This document shows, piece by piece, positions 8,981 to 17,619 of a stretch of DNA of 61,314 bases. Under the pieces are notes generated by a model that saw only the letters and a list, made by a program, of their open reading frames with translations, ran no database searches and was not told where the DNA came from. Origin of the DNA: Bacteroidales bacterium (GTDB lineage: Bacteria; Bacteroidota; Bacteroidia; Bacteroidales; M50B96); NCBI GenBank assembly GCA_021740905.1, contig JAIOYV010000037.1:1-61314 (forward strand). The letters are read 5' to 3'. The position numbers and the translations under genes were made by a program. The number at the start of each line of letters is the position of its first letter. Position 1 is the first letter of the stretch.

Positions 8981-9397
8981 ATGAAATCATACAGAAAAGA
9001 ACTTTGGTTCTCCACAAGTAAGCGAAGGGAATTGATCAATATCACACCCGAAGTGCAATCGTGCATTCACGAAAGTGGCGTGCAAGAAGGAATGGTGCTG
9101 GTCAATGCCATGCACATAACAGCCAGTGTGTTCATCAACGATGATGAACCGGGCCTGCATCAGGATTATGAAACCTGGCTGGAGAAATTAGCTCCCGAAA
9201 AACCCTATTCGCAATACCACCACAATGGCTACGAGGACAATGCCGATGCCCACCTAAAGCGCACAGTGATGGGCCGTGAAGTGGTATGTGCCATCACCGA
9301 AGGGAAGCTCGATTTTGGTCCCTGGGAACAAATTTTCTATGGCGAGTTTGATGGAAAACGCAGGAAGCGGGTGCTGGTGAAAATTATTGGGGAATAG
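8981..9397 (+). CDS. YjbQ/UPF0047 family protein
   Basis: The 138-residue protein matches the YjbQ family (secondary thiamine-phosphate synthase-like proteins) over its full length. Visible signatures are [15 protein letters not shown], a conserved His-rich stretch ([20 protein letters not shown]) and [13 protein letters not shown]. The fold is a small alpha/beta trimer; the true cellular role is unsettled. It stands alone between two repeat-bearing spacers. Confidence 0.88.
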   Translation: MKSYRKELWFSTSKRRELINITPEVQSCIHESGVQEGMVLVNAMHITASVFINDDEPGLHQDYETWLEKLAPEKPYSQYHHNGYEDNADAHLKRTVMGREVVCAITEGKLDFGPWEQIFYGEFDGKRRKRVLVKIIGE

Positions 9398-9429
9398 ATT
9401 CAAATAGTTTCTCCTGGAAGAAATTTAAC

Positions 9430-9546
9430 CTAAGAAATAACAAATTAGAAATCTCAAAAAACAAATAAAATCTAAATCTCAAAGGTCAAATTGTTTCGAA
9501 TTTGAAAATTTTTGACTTTGTAATTTATTTGTAATTTGAATATTGT
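9430..9546. repeat. AT-rich composite inverted repeat
   Basis: The left arm carries repeated words such as AAATCTCAAA and CAAATAAAATCTAAATCTC. The right arm (TTTGACTTTGTAATTTATTTG...) is roughly its reverse complement. Arms are imperfect and low in complexity. It fills the gap between convergent genes. Confidence 0.5.
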
Positions 9547-9583
9547 AAATGGAGGCTTACTTATCGACCCAATTTAGAACTGA

Positions 9584-10156
9584 CTACAAGTTGACGACCA
9601 ACTCCTCAATTCCTCTTTTTGGCACATGATGCACTTGCTTGTCATCGCGCCAATATTTGAAATCACCGCCTTTCATTTTTTCTATCACCACTTCCTCTAT
9701 TGGTTTTCCGAGTGCGATCACATGCAAAATTTCGAGGTTTTCGGGAATTTGAAGCGTATCGTGTAATTCTGTTTTTTTGATCGCTGCAATTATGCAACCT
9801 CCATAGCCTTTTTCAACCGCACCCAAAAGGATGCTTTGCGTGGCAATACCATGGTCGCAATAATAGTTCTCCGATATGTTTTTGTCCACACTCACCACAA
9901 TATAGGCCGATGGGCGTTCGCCTTCTTCCGGGCCGGGCCAGTCTTTCAGATAACCAGCCCATGCAAGAGAGGGGAATATCTTTGCATTTGAATCCACTTC
10001 ATTCGAAATATAGTATTTCAAGGGCTGCGCATTCCTTGCCGAGGGTGAAAGCCTTGCCATATCAATGAAAGCGAGGATTTCAGCCTTGGAAATTTCCACA
10101 TCCTGGTTGAAGCGTCGGTAGCTCCTGTTTTTCAGTATTAAGTCTTTAAGTGCCAT
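9584..10156 (-). CDS. Nitroreductase-family FMN oxidoreductase
   Basis: The 190-residue protein has the nitroreductase N-terminus with a KNRSYRRF FMN-phosphate motif and ARLSPSARNAQPLKY. The middle has DHGIATQSILLGAVEKGYGGCII and the C-terminal part has HVIALGKP. These proteins use FMN and NAD(P)H to reduce nitro or quinone groups; the physiological substrate is unknown. It is monocistronic and divergent from plsY. Confidence 0.88.
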   Translation of the reverse strand: MALKDLILKNRSYRRFNQDVEISKAEILAFIDMARLSPSARNAQPLKYYISNEVDSNAKIFPSLAWAGYLKDWPGPEEGERPSAYIVVSVDKNISENYYCDHGIATQSILLGAVEKGYGGCIIAAIKKTELHDTLQIPENLEILHVIALGKPIEEVVIEKMKGGDFKYWRDDKQVHHVPKRGIEELVVNL

Positions 10157-10242
10157 GATTGATTCGGTTTGTTTTAGCCTGATGTAAAGATAGAAAAAGG
10201 ATTGTGTTGTTGGATCGCTAAGCTCCTATCCTTGTGAAAAAA

Positions 10243-10272
10243 TTGCTGTACAACATATAATTTGTATTTTTG
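10243..10272 (+). promoter_or_regulatory. Candidate promoter for plsY-rsmE
   Basis: TTG (10243-10245) and TATTTTTG (10265-10272, matching TAnnTTTG) are separated by 19 bases, close to the Bacteroidota -33/-7 spacing. The plsY ATG is 22 bases further on. Confidence 0.5.
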
Positions 10273-10293
10273 GCCCTTGAAATCTTGTGAAAT

Positions 10294-10959
10294 ATGGTGT
10301 ATCAGCCTTATCTGTTGAATATTATTTTAGTTGTCGTGGCGTATTTATTAGGCTCCATCCCGACTTCGGTTTGGATTGGCCGAATATTTTACGGCATCGA
10401 TATCAGGGAACATGGAAGCGGAAATGCTGGGACCACCAACACCTTTAGGGTTCTTGGCGTGAAAGCCGGGATCCCGGTTTTCCTTTTCGATGCCTTTAAG
10501 GGCTGGGCTGCTGTAAAGCTTATATATTTCTCAAACTATTACATTCCTGCCTCGGGCGATTATATCAATGCTCAATTACTATTTGGCCTGGCGGCCTTAT
10601 TGGGGCATATTTTCCCTATTTATGTGGGCTTTAAAGGTGGCAAAGGTGTGGCTACGTTGTTTGGGATTGTGCTGGGCATTCACCCATATTCGGCCCTTAT
10701 TGCTGTAGGTATTTTTGCCATTTCGTTGGTGTTTTCGCGCTATGTGTCATTAAGTTCGATGATTGCCGGGTTCTCCTTTCCAGTCCTTATCATTGTGGTG
10801 TTTGAAACCACTACCATATCTTTGATTTTCTTCTCCATGATTATTGCCGTGCTGCTCCTTCTTACACATCAAAAAAATATTGAGCGCCTCCTGAACAGGG
10901 AGGAATCGAAGCTTACCATCAAAAAGAACCCCAAGTCGAACCCCAAAAACGGGACCTAA
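10294..10959 (+). CDS. plsY: Acyl-phosphate:glycerol-3-phosphate acyltransferase
   Basis: PlsY is an inner-membrane enzyme that acylates glycerol-3-phosphate from acyl phosphate, the first step of phospholipid synthesis. The 221-residue protein has several hydrophobic segments and the three family motifs: GSIPTSVWIGR, GSGNAGTTNTFRVLG and a GHIFPIYVGFKGGKGVAT loop. The last about 25 residues are basic and cytosolic. Its TAA is followed with no gap by the rsmE start. Confidence 0.95.
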   Translation: MVYQPYLLNIILVVVAYLLGSIPTSVWIGRIFYGIDIREHGSGNAGTTNTFRVLGVKAGIPVFLFDAFKGWAAVKLIYFSNYYIPASGDYINAQLLFGLAALLGHIFPIYVGFKGGKGVATLFGIVLGIHPYSALIAVGIFAISLVFSRYVSLSSMIAGFSFPVLIIVVFETTTISLIFFSMIIAVLLLLTHQKNIERLLNREESKLTIKKNPKSNPKNGT

Positions 10960-11664
10960 TTGCACCTTTTTTATACCCCCAATATCGATCAGGACCTGTA
11001 TCAACTGGATGAAGTTGAATCGGGTCATTGCATCCGGGTGTTGCGCTTGCGAAAGGGCGATGCCGTTCGGTTGATTGATGGGGTGGGGGGATTTTATACG
11101 GCGATCATCGAAATCCCCGATCATCGCCGTTGTGTGGTGAAGGTGATTGAAAAGAAGCAGAATTACGGCAAGCGAGATTATTACCTACACTTGGTTGTAG
11201 CACCTACAAAAAGTATCGAGCGATTTGAATGGCTGCTAGAAAAGGCCACTGAAATTGGGGTGGATGAAATTACACCATTGCTATGTACACATTCCGAGCG
11301 CAGGCACATCCGCACGGACAGGTTGATGAAAGTGATAACTTCATCGGTAAAGCAATCATTGACAGCCTATCATCCCAAGCTTAATGAATTCATCAGTTTT
11401 AAAGATTTCCTTCAAACTAATGTAGAAGGATCCAGGCTTATTGCCCATTGCTACGATAGCGAAAAAGTACATATCAAGCACAAACTATCTCCTGGCGATC
11501 ACTACACCATATTAATAGGTCCCGAAGGGGATTTTTCAGAAGATGAAGTAATGCTTGCTTTGCAATCCGGTTTTGAAGCAATTAGCCTGGGAAATAGTAG
11601 GCTTCGCACTGAAACGGCTGGGATTGTTGCATGTCACGCTGTGGCAATTAGGAATGAAAAGTAG
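10960..11664 (+). CDS. rsmE: 16S rRNA m3U1498 methyltransferase
   Basis: RsmE is a SPOUT-class enzyme that methylates N3 of U1498 in 16S rRNA. The 234-residue protein has an N-terminal PUA-like domain, KSIERFEWLLEKATEIGVDEI, and the knot motifs ILIGPEGDFSEDE and SLGNSRLRTETAGIVA. The start is TTG, directly abutting the plsY TAA. It is chosen because the family N-terminus MHLFY begins exactly there. It ends 3 bp from a convergent gene. Confidence 0.93.
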   Translation: MHLFYTPNIDQDLYQLDEVESGHCIRVLRLRKGDAVRLIDGVGGFYTAIIEIPDHRRCVVKVIEKKQNYGKRDYYLHLVVAPTKSIERFEWLLEKATEIGVDEITPLLCTHSERRHIRTDRLMKVITSSVKQSLTAYHPKLNEFISFKDFLQTNVEGSRLIAHCYDSEKVHIKHKLSPGDHYTILIGPEGDFSEDEVMLALQSGFEAISLGNSRLRTETAGIVACHAVAIRNEK

Positions 11665-11667
11665 TAT

Positions 11668-13032
11668 TTACAACTTGATGATCATCTCCGCTTTTTCATG
11701 TTTTAAGTAACCCCGTATAATGGTCTGGATGTCCCGGTTGTTGGAATAGGGCTTTACGCAATCTTTTATCAGGTCGATATTGTTAGCTGTATGTTTAGGG
11801 CTAAAAAAACCGAAGCCCCGGTAATTTCCATTTTCAACACACACCACCGATTTTTCATCTTCGTGCCGGCCACCATCAATAATCAGGAAATTATTGTTCT
11901 CGAACTCAAAACGGTCGATGGCCAATTGTACCCTCTTGTTGTATTCATCAGGCGATTCTTCTCCAATGCATGCCCCTTTGCACTGATGGATGCCATAATG
12001 AAAACAGGCCTTGTCGGTAGTATACAAACCGCATAGTTTCTGGCAGAGTTCAAATTCCTCGACTAACCGATGCAGTTGGTTTTTGCCTTCTTCGTGCGAT
12101 GAAAATGAAACCAGGGGAGAATATTTTTTTGAGTTTTTTTCGATATTCAATCGTAAATAGCCATTCTGATCTTTATAATGAAAAATCCCATACGTAAAGG
12201 AAGTGCGGCGTTGCTGGCGGTTGAAAAGTGGCTTGTGTTTTTTTATTTCGTCCGATTCGAGAAGCAAGGCAATCAGTTCGCTGCCTGTAATTTCGTGGCT
12301 AATTGTAACAATGTTGCTTTTCATTTCAATAGCCTTCGATGTGTTTTCGTTGGCCAGGTGCTGGATAATCCTTTTACGGATATTGTTGCTTTTGCCTATG
12401 TAAATGAGATCGCCCCGCTCGTTGTGGAAATAATAAACCCCGGCTTTTTGAGGTAGTTTCTCGATTATTGATTTATCAAACAAATGATGAAGGCCACGAA
12501 AAGTCAGACGGTCGGCTTTTTTCGTGAAACTGCCCCCTATGTCCAAAGCCAACAATCGCTCGAAAAGTTTAACCGTGGCAAAAGCATCCCCAGCCGCCCG
12601 GTGACGGCCATTGATTTGGATATTAAGCCTCTCGCATAAATTGCCCAGGCTGTAACTTGGGAAGCCTGGCATCAGCTTTCGGCTCAGTTTTACTGTACAC
12701 AGTTGCTTTCGGTTATATTCAAAACCCAGGCTGCGGAATTCATTTTTAACAAAATTGTAATCGAAGGTAGCATTGTGGGCTACGAAGATTTTGTCCTCGG
12801 TGATCTCTACAATCTTTTTGGCAATTTCGTAAAACTTCGGGGCATCGGCCACCATTTCGTTGGTGATGCCTGTGAGGTTTGTGATGAAGTAAGGGATGCC
12901 CTGTTCAGGGTTTACCAGGCTTACAAATTCATCGACAATTTTTTGCCCATCGTGGATGTAAATGGCTACTTCCGTGATCTTTTCCGTTTTATAGGACCCA
13001 CCAGTTGTTTCAATGTCGATAATGGCATACAT
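11668..13032 (-). CDS. DEDDh exonuclease fused to GIY-YIG domain
   Basis: The 454-residue protein joins a DnaQ-type 3'-5' exonuclease (1-160; D6/E8 in IDIETTG, then H144 and D149 in HRAAGDA) to a GIY-YIG nuclease domain like the N-terminus of UvrC (about 197-280; GVYYF, YIGKS). A C-terminal region with C-rich FELCQKLCGLY...CFHYGIHQCKGACIGE resembles UvrC/Cho. Such fusions probably act in DNA repair. The ATG at 13032 is preferred over a TTG 9 bases upstream because MYAIIDIETTG is the usual family start. Confidence 0.88.
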   Translation of the reverse strand: MYAIIDIETTGGSYKTEKITEVAIYIHDGQKIVDEFVSLVNPEQGIPYFITNLTGITNEMVADAPKFYEIAKKIVEITEDKIFVAHNATFDYNFVKNEFRSLGFEYNRKQLCTVKLSRKLMPGFPSYSLGNLCERLNIQINGRHRAAGDAFATVKLFERLLALDIGGSFTKKADRLTFRGLHHLFDKSIIEKLPQKAGVYYFHNERGDLIYIGKSNNIRKRIIQHLANENTSKAIEMKSNIVTISHEITGSELIALLLESDEIKKHKPLFNRQQRRTSFTYGIFHYKDQNGYLRLNIEKNSKKYSPLVSFSSHEEGKNQLHRLVEEFELCQKLCGLYTTDKACFHYGIHQCKGACIGEESPDEYNKRVQLAIDRFEFENNNFLIIDGGRHEDEKSVVCVENGNYRGFGFFSPKHTANNIDLIKDCVKPYSNNRDIQTIIRGYLKHEKAEMIIKL

Positions 13033-13577
13033 GGGGAGCAAAAATAGTAGAAAATTGGGGAATGGTGAATTAAGAAATTAGGTAATTAAGGAAATGGGGA
13101 ATTAGGTTATAGGGTAAATGAGGGCTTCGGTTATTCTCAGATCATGTGTTTTTTGGAAGAAAATTTCAAAGTAATTTACAAATCACAAATAAATGGTAAC
13201 GAAAAAGGAGATTCCTCCCCCTAATATCCAGATTTCCCTGCCTTTCCGGGCTACACCTCAATATTTTGGGCACAAAGAGAAATGACAAAAGGAATAGATT
13301 TAGGATTGATGATTAACGATTTTTAATTTTAGATTTGAGTTTCGTCCCTGAAAATCATCTCTCAAAAATCTTAAGTCAATCTTAAAACATTTTTATTTTT
13401 CAGTCTTTCATAAAAAGTTGTCATCTGTAACAAAGTGAGGAATCTTTAACAAAAAGAGATATACCTCTCCAATTCTCTATTTTCTTAATTCCTCAATTCC
13501 TCAATTTCTTATTTTCCCAGATTACTTAATTCCCCATTTTTCCCCTACTTTTGCCCTAAATCATTAAAGATTGCTTT
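13033..13577. repeat. Gene-free 545-bp spacer with composite inverted repeat
   Basis: No gene is supported. The left part (about 13056-13113) has repeated words AATTAAGAAATTAGG, TAATTAAGGAAATGGGG and AATTAGG. The right part (about 13471-13546) has the complementary series CTTAATTCCTCAATTCC, AATTTCTT and ACTTAATTCCCCATTTTT. The arms are imperfect and about 360 bp apart. TACTTTTG (13546-13553) just inside the right arm matches a Bacteroidota -7 box and could serve the next gene. Confidence 0.55.
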
Positions 13578-14090
13578 ATGTTGGAATTGATGAAATATAC
13601 CATCCCTTCGATGGTGGTTTTGATTACTGTTTTTGTTCTTGTTTATTGGTTTTATAAGAATGACGAAAAGCGCCGCCAGCATGAGCTGCGTCTCGAAAAC
13701 CGGAAGATAATCGTACCTATCCGTTTGCAGGCTTACGAAAGGCTTACCTTATTGTTGGAGCGGATTGCTCCAGAAAATTTATTGATACGTGTAAAGCGGC
13801 ATGGCATGGGATTCCGGGAATTGCAAAAAGAACTGTTGCAGAGCATTCGTTCGGAGTTCGACCATAATCTTTCGCAGCAGATATACGTGAGTGACAAAGC
13901 TTGGGAGGTTGTTGTTGGAGCCAAGGAAAATGTGGTGAAATTAATCAACACTACTTCGTTGAAAGTTGAAAAAGATGCCACAGCCATGGACTTTAGCAAG
14001 GCTATCCTTGAATGGATGGTGGTAGGTGATGTACACTCGCCAAAGGCAGCTATTGAGTTTTTGAGAAAAGAGGCTGCGCTTTATTTTTAG
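13578..14090 (+). CDS. Membrane-anchored protein of unknown function
   Basis: The 170-residue protein has one N-terminal membrane helix (about 8-27) and a basic juxtamembrane stretch (KNDEKRRQHELRLENRK). A soluble, mainly helical domain follows, including RLQAYERLTLLLERIAPENLL and QQIYVSDKAWEVV. The architecture looks like a conserved Bacteroidota protein, but no function can be given. It is monocistronic and followed by a cluster of short palindromes. Confidence 0.8.
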   Translation: MLELMKYTIPSMVVLITVFVLVYWFYKNDEKRRQHELRLENRKIIVPIRLQAYERLTLLLERIAPENLLIRVKRHGMGFRELQKELLQSIRSEFDHNLSQQIYVSDKAWEVVVGAKENVVKLINTTSLKVEKDATAMDFSKAILEWMVVGDVHSPKAAIEFLRKEAALYF

Positions 14091-14233
14091 CCACCATGCT
14101 GAAGCGTGGTGTTGTCTCATATTTATCACCATACTTCAGTATGGTTTTGCCTCATACCAATCACCATACTGAAGTATGGTGTTGCCTCAAGTAGGTTGGA
14201 TATAGTTACCTATCACCAAGCTGAATTAGGGTG
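14091..14233. repeat. Four tandem REP-like hairpin units
   Basis: Four units each carry a 9-bp arm, a 2-base loop and a 9-bp arm: 14092-14111, 14127-14146, 14162-14181 and 14214-14233. The first three are followed by a TTGTCTCA/TTGCCTCA-like tail. Unit 3 is a perfect hairpin (CACCATACT-GA-AGTATGGTG). Unit 1 has one G-T pair, unit 2 a single end mismatch, and unit 4 is degenerate. A fifth unit with different but matching arms lies at 17472. Confidence 0.85.
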
Positions 14234-14244
14234 TTGTTTTATAC

Positions 14245-15015
14245 CTATTGATCCAGATGAAATAAAATGCCCAGGCCAATTTGATAGGTCCTGTTGTTGA
14301 AATCGGCTTCTTCTATTGAAGAAATTGTCCGAATTCCTATTTGTATTCCTGCATTTGCAAAGCATGAAATATTCGTACCCTTTCTTTTCTTGGTAAGTTG
14401 ATATTGGACACCTCCGGCAATAAGAAGACCAAGGTCAAAACTATGGTAATCTTTCTTTACATCACCATTGTAACTAATTGGCTCATAAAAGGTGCCACCA
14501 TATTCGGTAGTACTTGTACCATCTTTTTGCGCCGAAACTAAAAATGATGTGTAGGCCCCCAGATCGATGTTGTAAATAAAATTTTCGTGGAAGCTGATAC
14601 GCAATAAAAAGGGAATATCAATATAGTTAAGATTTACCATAAAGTCTTCGTGGAAAATTTCAATAGGGGTGTTTTCTACTGACAATTTGTTTTTATAACC
14701 TTTTGCAGAATAAAGGATTCCTGTTTCAAAAGCAATGCCTTCACTATTTTGCAACCTGGCAACTGCCCCGAAGGTTGGCCCCATTATCATTTTCGCATCA
14801 CTGTCGTCGGCCCCCTTTATTTTGCTGAAATTAATATCAGCTTTCCCACCAATGATAATCTCCGGGCCCCAGCGTTTTTTCATGAAACCATTTACCGACA
14901 GCGGGGAGGTAGGCTGTTTCTTCTTTAAAATGATGTAGGGAGAAGAAGCATATAAATCAACAAAGAATAAAATGAATAGGATTGATAGTATGCCAGTTGC
15001 AATAAACTTTTTCAT
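14245..15015 (-). CDS. Outer-membrane beta-barrel protein (PorT-like)
   Basis: The 256-residue protein has a signal peptide (MKKFIATGILSILFILFFVD...) and about 200 residues of alternating strands. These include FGAVARLQNSEGIAFETGILYSAKGY and NLNYIDIPFLLRI, typical of small Bacteroidota outer-membrane barrels. It ends in a hydrophobic strand (QIGLGILFHLDQ). No ligand or pathway can be assigned. Its 3' end lies close to the REP-like cluster. Confidence 0.8.
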   Translation of the reverse strand: MKKFIATGILSILFILFFVDLYASSPYIILKKKQPTSPLSVNGFMKKRWGPEIIIGGKADINFSKIKGADDSDAKMIMGPTFGAVARLQNSEGIAFETGILYSAKGYKNKLSVENTPIEIFHEDFMVNLNYIDIPFLLRISFHENFIYNIDLGAYTSFLVSAQKDGTSTTEYGGTFYEPISYNGDVKKDYHSFDLGLLIAGGVQYQLTKKRKGTNISCFANAGIQIGIRTISSIEEADFNNRTYQIGLGILFHLDQ

Positions 15016-15081
15016 GCCTTTAAATCAAAATTTTTGTGTTTCTATTGAAATCCTAAAAATACAGTTTGTCGGTGAATGAAA

Positions 15082-15113
15082 CAAAAAAAGAGGCTGGTAT
15101 TATGCCAGCCTCT
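15082..15113 (-). terminator. Terminator, minus strand, after htpG
   Basis: AGAGGCTGG (15089-15097) pairs perfectly with CCAGCCTCT (15105-15113) around a 7-base loop. The A run just to its left (15083-15089) gives a U run on the minus strand, so it would end transcripts from htpG. Confidence 0.75.
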
Positions 15114-15146
15114 GTTTTCAAATCTCTTTTTTCATTGTGCTATCTT

Positions 15147-15170
15147 TTAGACGCAATTCATTGCGTCTAA
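15147..15170. repeat. Perfect short palindrome with GACGCAAT core
   Basis: TTAGACGCAAT (15147-15157), TC, then ATTGCGTCTAA (15160-15170): a perfect 11-bp inverted repeat sharing its core with the larger palindrome at 15209. Confidence 0.85.
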
Positions 15171-15208
15171 ATGAATGAAGCCATTTTAGATTTTAAATTT
15201 TCATCATT

Positions 15209-15262
15209 ATAGCCAGGAACAGTAGAGACGCAATTTATTGCGTCTCTACTGTTCCTGGCTAT
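15209..15262. repeat. Perfect 26-bp palindrome
   Basis: Arms 15209-15234 and 15237-15262 are exact reverse complements separated by TT. The inner part is AGAGACGCAAT and the outer part ATAGCCAGGAACAGT. There is no T run, so a simple terminator is unlikely; a mobile REP/MITE-like element is more plausible. Confidence 0.9.
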
Positions 15263-15295
15263 TAAATGATTACCGACAAAATCATCAATAATCAT

Positions 15296-17353
15296 TTACT
15301 TTATCAATTCAACCGAACGTTTCACAAATTTATTCAGGTCTTCGCCTTTTAGCATGTTGTTGGCCAATAATGCAAGGTCGATCAATTGTTTCACGAGCTT
15401 ATTGGATTTACCATATTCTTTCAGCACATCCTCTTTTTTATGGCGAAGCTCTTCGAGCTTTTTGTTGAGTTCTTCTTTTTTGTCTTTCTCAACCTGTTCG
15501 ATTTCCTCCTCTTTTTTGTCTTTAGTCAGTTTTTCAAGAGCTTCCTTTTCACTTTCAACAGGTTTCATTTCGTCGAGCACAGATTTTACTTTGTCGCCCA
15601 CCGACTTGTCTTTATCAGCTATGATTGAATTTACCAATGGGTGGTTTGCATTTACAACCAGGTTATAGCTTTCGGGCAGGTCGCCATAGAAACCCATTCC
15701 TCCGCCACCCATGGCCGACATATCTTTCATGCGGCGCATAAATTCGTTTTGGGTAATTACGATAGGCGCATCTGTTTCTGCCAAATCTTCGAACTGAACA
15801 ATGAAATTGATTTTCCCATCGGGTAACTGGCTGTTGAAAACCGGGATAAGTTCATCTTTTTGCTCCTGCGGGATTTTCGAATCCGTCTTATCATCTTTTC
15901 TGATCAGTTTGTCGATAATGTCGGAATCGACTCTGACAAAACTTGAATCTTTTAACTTTTGCTCAAGATGGTTGATAAAGTGGGCATCCAACTGACCATC
16001 CATTATCAGAACATCATAGCCTTTTGCTTTGGCTGCTTCGATGTAGCTGAATTGTGCATCGCGATCGGTCGAGTACAAGTAAACCAATCGCTTGTCTTTG
16101 TCGGTCTGGTTTTCTTTGATCAGTTTTTCGTATTCTTCAAAAGTGAAATACTTCCCATCGATGTTTTTGAATAGGGCAAACTTCACTGCTTTTTCATAAA
16201 ACTTTTCTTCGGTCAACATGCCGTATTCAATGAAAAGTTTCAGATTGTCCCATTTGTTTTCAAATTCTGTCCGGTCTTTTTTAAAGAGTTCGGCCAAGCG
16301 GTCGGCTACTTTTTTGGTGATGTGGTTCGAGATTTTTTTCACGTTCGAATCGCTCTGCAAGTAGCTCCGCGACACGTTCAACGGGATGTCGGGCGAATCA
16401 ATTACCCCATGCAACAATGTCAGAAATTCAGGGACAATGCCTTCTACCGAGTCAGTCACAAAAACCTGGTTGCAGTACAACTGGATTTTATTTTTTTGGA
16501 TTTCGACATTGTTTTTGATTTTTGGGAAGTACAAAATACCTGTTAGGTTGAATGGATAATCCACGTTCAGGTGGATGTTGAACAAAGGCTCGTCGAATGT
16601 CATTGGATAGAGTTCGCGATAGAAGCTCTTGTAATCTTCATCTTTCAGGTCGGCAGGCTTTTGGGTCCAGGCCGGTTTTGTATTATTAATGATTTTAGGT
16701 TTTCCGGTCGAAACTTCCTTGCCATCTTTCCAGTCTTTTTCTTCGCCAAAGGCTATTTCAACTGGAAGGAACTTGCAATATTTCTTGAGTAACTCGTTGA
16801 TACGGTGCTCTTCGGCAAATTCTTTCGACTCTTTATCCAGATGAAGGATGATGTCGGTACCACGGTCTTCTTTTTCCACCTCTTCGAGGCTGTATTCGGG
16901 GCTGCCATCGCACACCCACTTTACGGCTTTGGCATCGTCTTTATACGATTTTGTAATAATCTCGACTTGTTTCGATACCATGAATGAAGAATAGAAACCC
17001 AAACCAAAATGCCCGATAATGGCATCTGCCTTGTCTTTGTACTTTTCGAGGAATTCTTCGGCACTCGAAAAAGCAATCTGGTTGATGTACTTTTCAATTT
17101 CTTCTGATGTCATTCCAATCCCCCGGTCCGAAACGGTAAGGGTTTTCTTTTTTTCATCCAACGAAACTTTGATGGTTGTATCGCCTATTTCGCCCTTAAA
17201 ATCGCCCATCGATGAAAGTGCCTTTAGCTTTTGGGTGGCATCCACTGCATTGGAAATTAATTCGCGTAGGAATATTTCGTGATCAGAGTATAAAAACTTC
17301 TTGATTATTGGAAAGATATTTTCAGTAGTTACACCAATTTTACCTTTTTGCAT
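15296..17353 (-). CDS. htpG: Hsp90-family chaperone HtpG
   Basis: HtpG is the cytosolic bacterial Hsp90, an ATP-dependent chaperone. The 685-residue protein has the GHKL ATPase domain (LRELISNAVDA; SDRGIGMTSEEI; GHFGLGFYSSFMV), a middle domain (ILYFPKIKNNVEIQ) and a C-terminal dimerisation part. It is somewhat longer than the E. coli protein because of a charged Lys/Glu-rich insert (about residues 620-650), likely helical. It is monocistronic, with a downstream terminator and palindromes. Confidence 0.97.
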   Translation of the reverse strand: MQKGKIGVTTENIFPIIKKFLYSDHEIFLRELISNAVDATQKLKALSSMGDFKGEIGDTTIKVSLDEKKKTLTVSDRGIGMTSEEIEKYINQIAFSSAEEFLEKYKDKADAIIGHFGLGFYSSFMVSKQVEIITKSYKDDAKAVKWVCDGSPEYSLEEVEKEDRGTDIILHLDKESKEFAEEHRINELLKKYCKFLPVEIAFGEEKDWKDGKEVSTGKPKIINNTKPAWTQKPADLKDEDYKSFYRELYPMTFDEPLFNIHLNVDYPFNLTGILYFPKIKNNVEIQKNKIQLYCNQVFVTDSVEGIVPEFLTLLHGVIDSPDIPLNVSRSYLQSDSNVKKISNHITKKVADRLAELFKKDRTEFENKWDNLKLFIEYGMLTEEKFYEKAVKFALFKNIDGKYFTFEEYEKLIKENQTDKDKRLVYLYSTDRDAQFSYIEAAKAKGYDVLIMDGQLDAHFINHLEQKLKDSSFVRVDSDIIDKLIRKDDKTDSKIPQEQKDELIPVFNSQLPDGKINFIVQFEDLAETDAPIVITQNEFMRRMKDMSAMGGGGMGFYGDLPESYNLVVNANHPLVNSIIADKDKSVGDKVKSVLDEMKPVESEKEALEKLTKDKKEEEIEQVEKDKKEELNKKLEELRHKKEDVLKEYGKSNKLVKQLIDLALLANNMLKGEDLNKFVKRSVELIK

Positions 17354-17471
17354 ATTCGTATAATTTTAGTTTGACATTAATAATTTTGGCCGCATTTGTC
17401 AAAGTCTGTGCCATGCGGGGTAAAGGTGACAAATAGTCATTTTTGGGTAAGGGGGGTGCGGTTTATAAAAT

Positions 17472-17499
17472 CACCACAATGAATTGTGGTGTTGTCTCA
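17472..17499. repeat. REP-like hairpin unit, fifth copy
   Basis: CACCACAAT-GA-ATTGTGGTG is a perfect hairpin followed by TTGTCTCA. Compared with unit 3 at 14162, both arms changed in a matching way (TACT to CAAT, and AGTA to ATTG), which preserves pairing. It lies in the gene-free spacer 17354-17619. Confidence 0.85.
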
Positions 17500-17619
17500 A
17501 CAGTCGTATAAAAACTTCAAAAGTTTATGAGCTTGTAAAATGCTTAGCCATGGATAAATTGTCTTGAATTTTAGCTAATACCCCTATTGTTTGAATATTA
17601 CTTTTGAAGTTTACCTAGT

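Noticed and set aside
15209-15262. 26-bp palindrome as the htpG terminator
   Set aside because: It lacks a U tract on either strand; a better terminator with a U run lies at 15082-15113.
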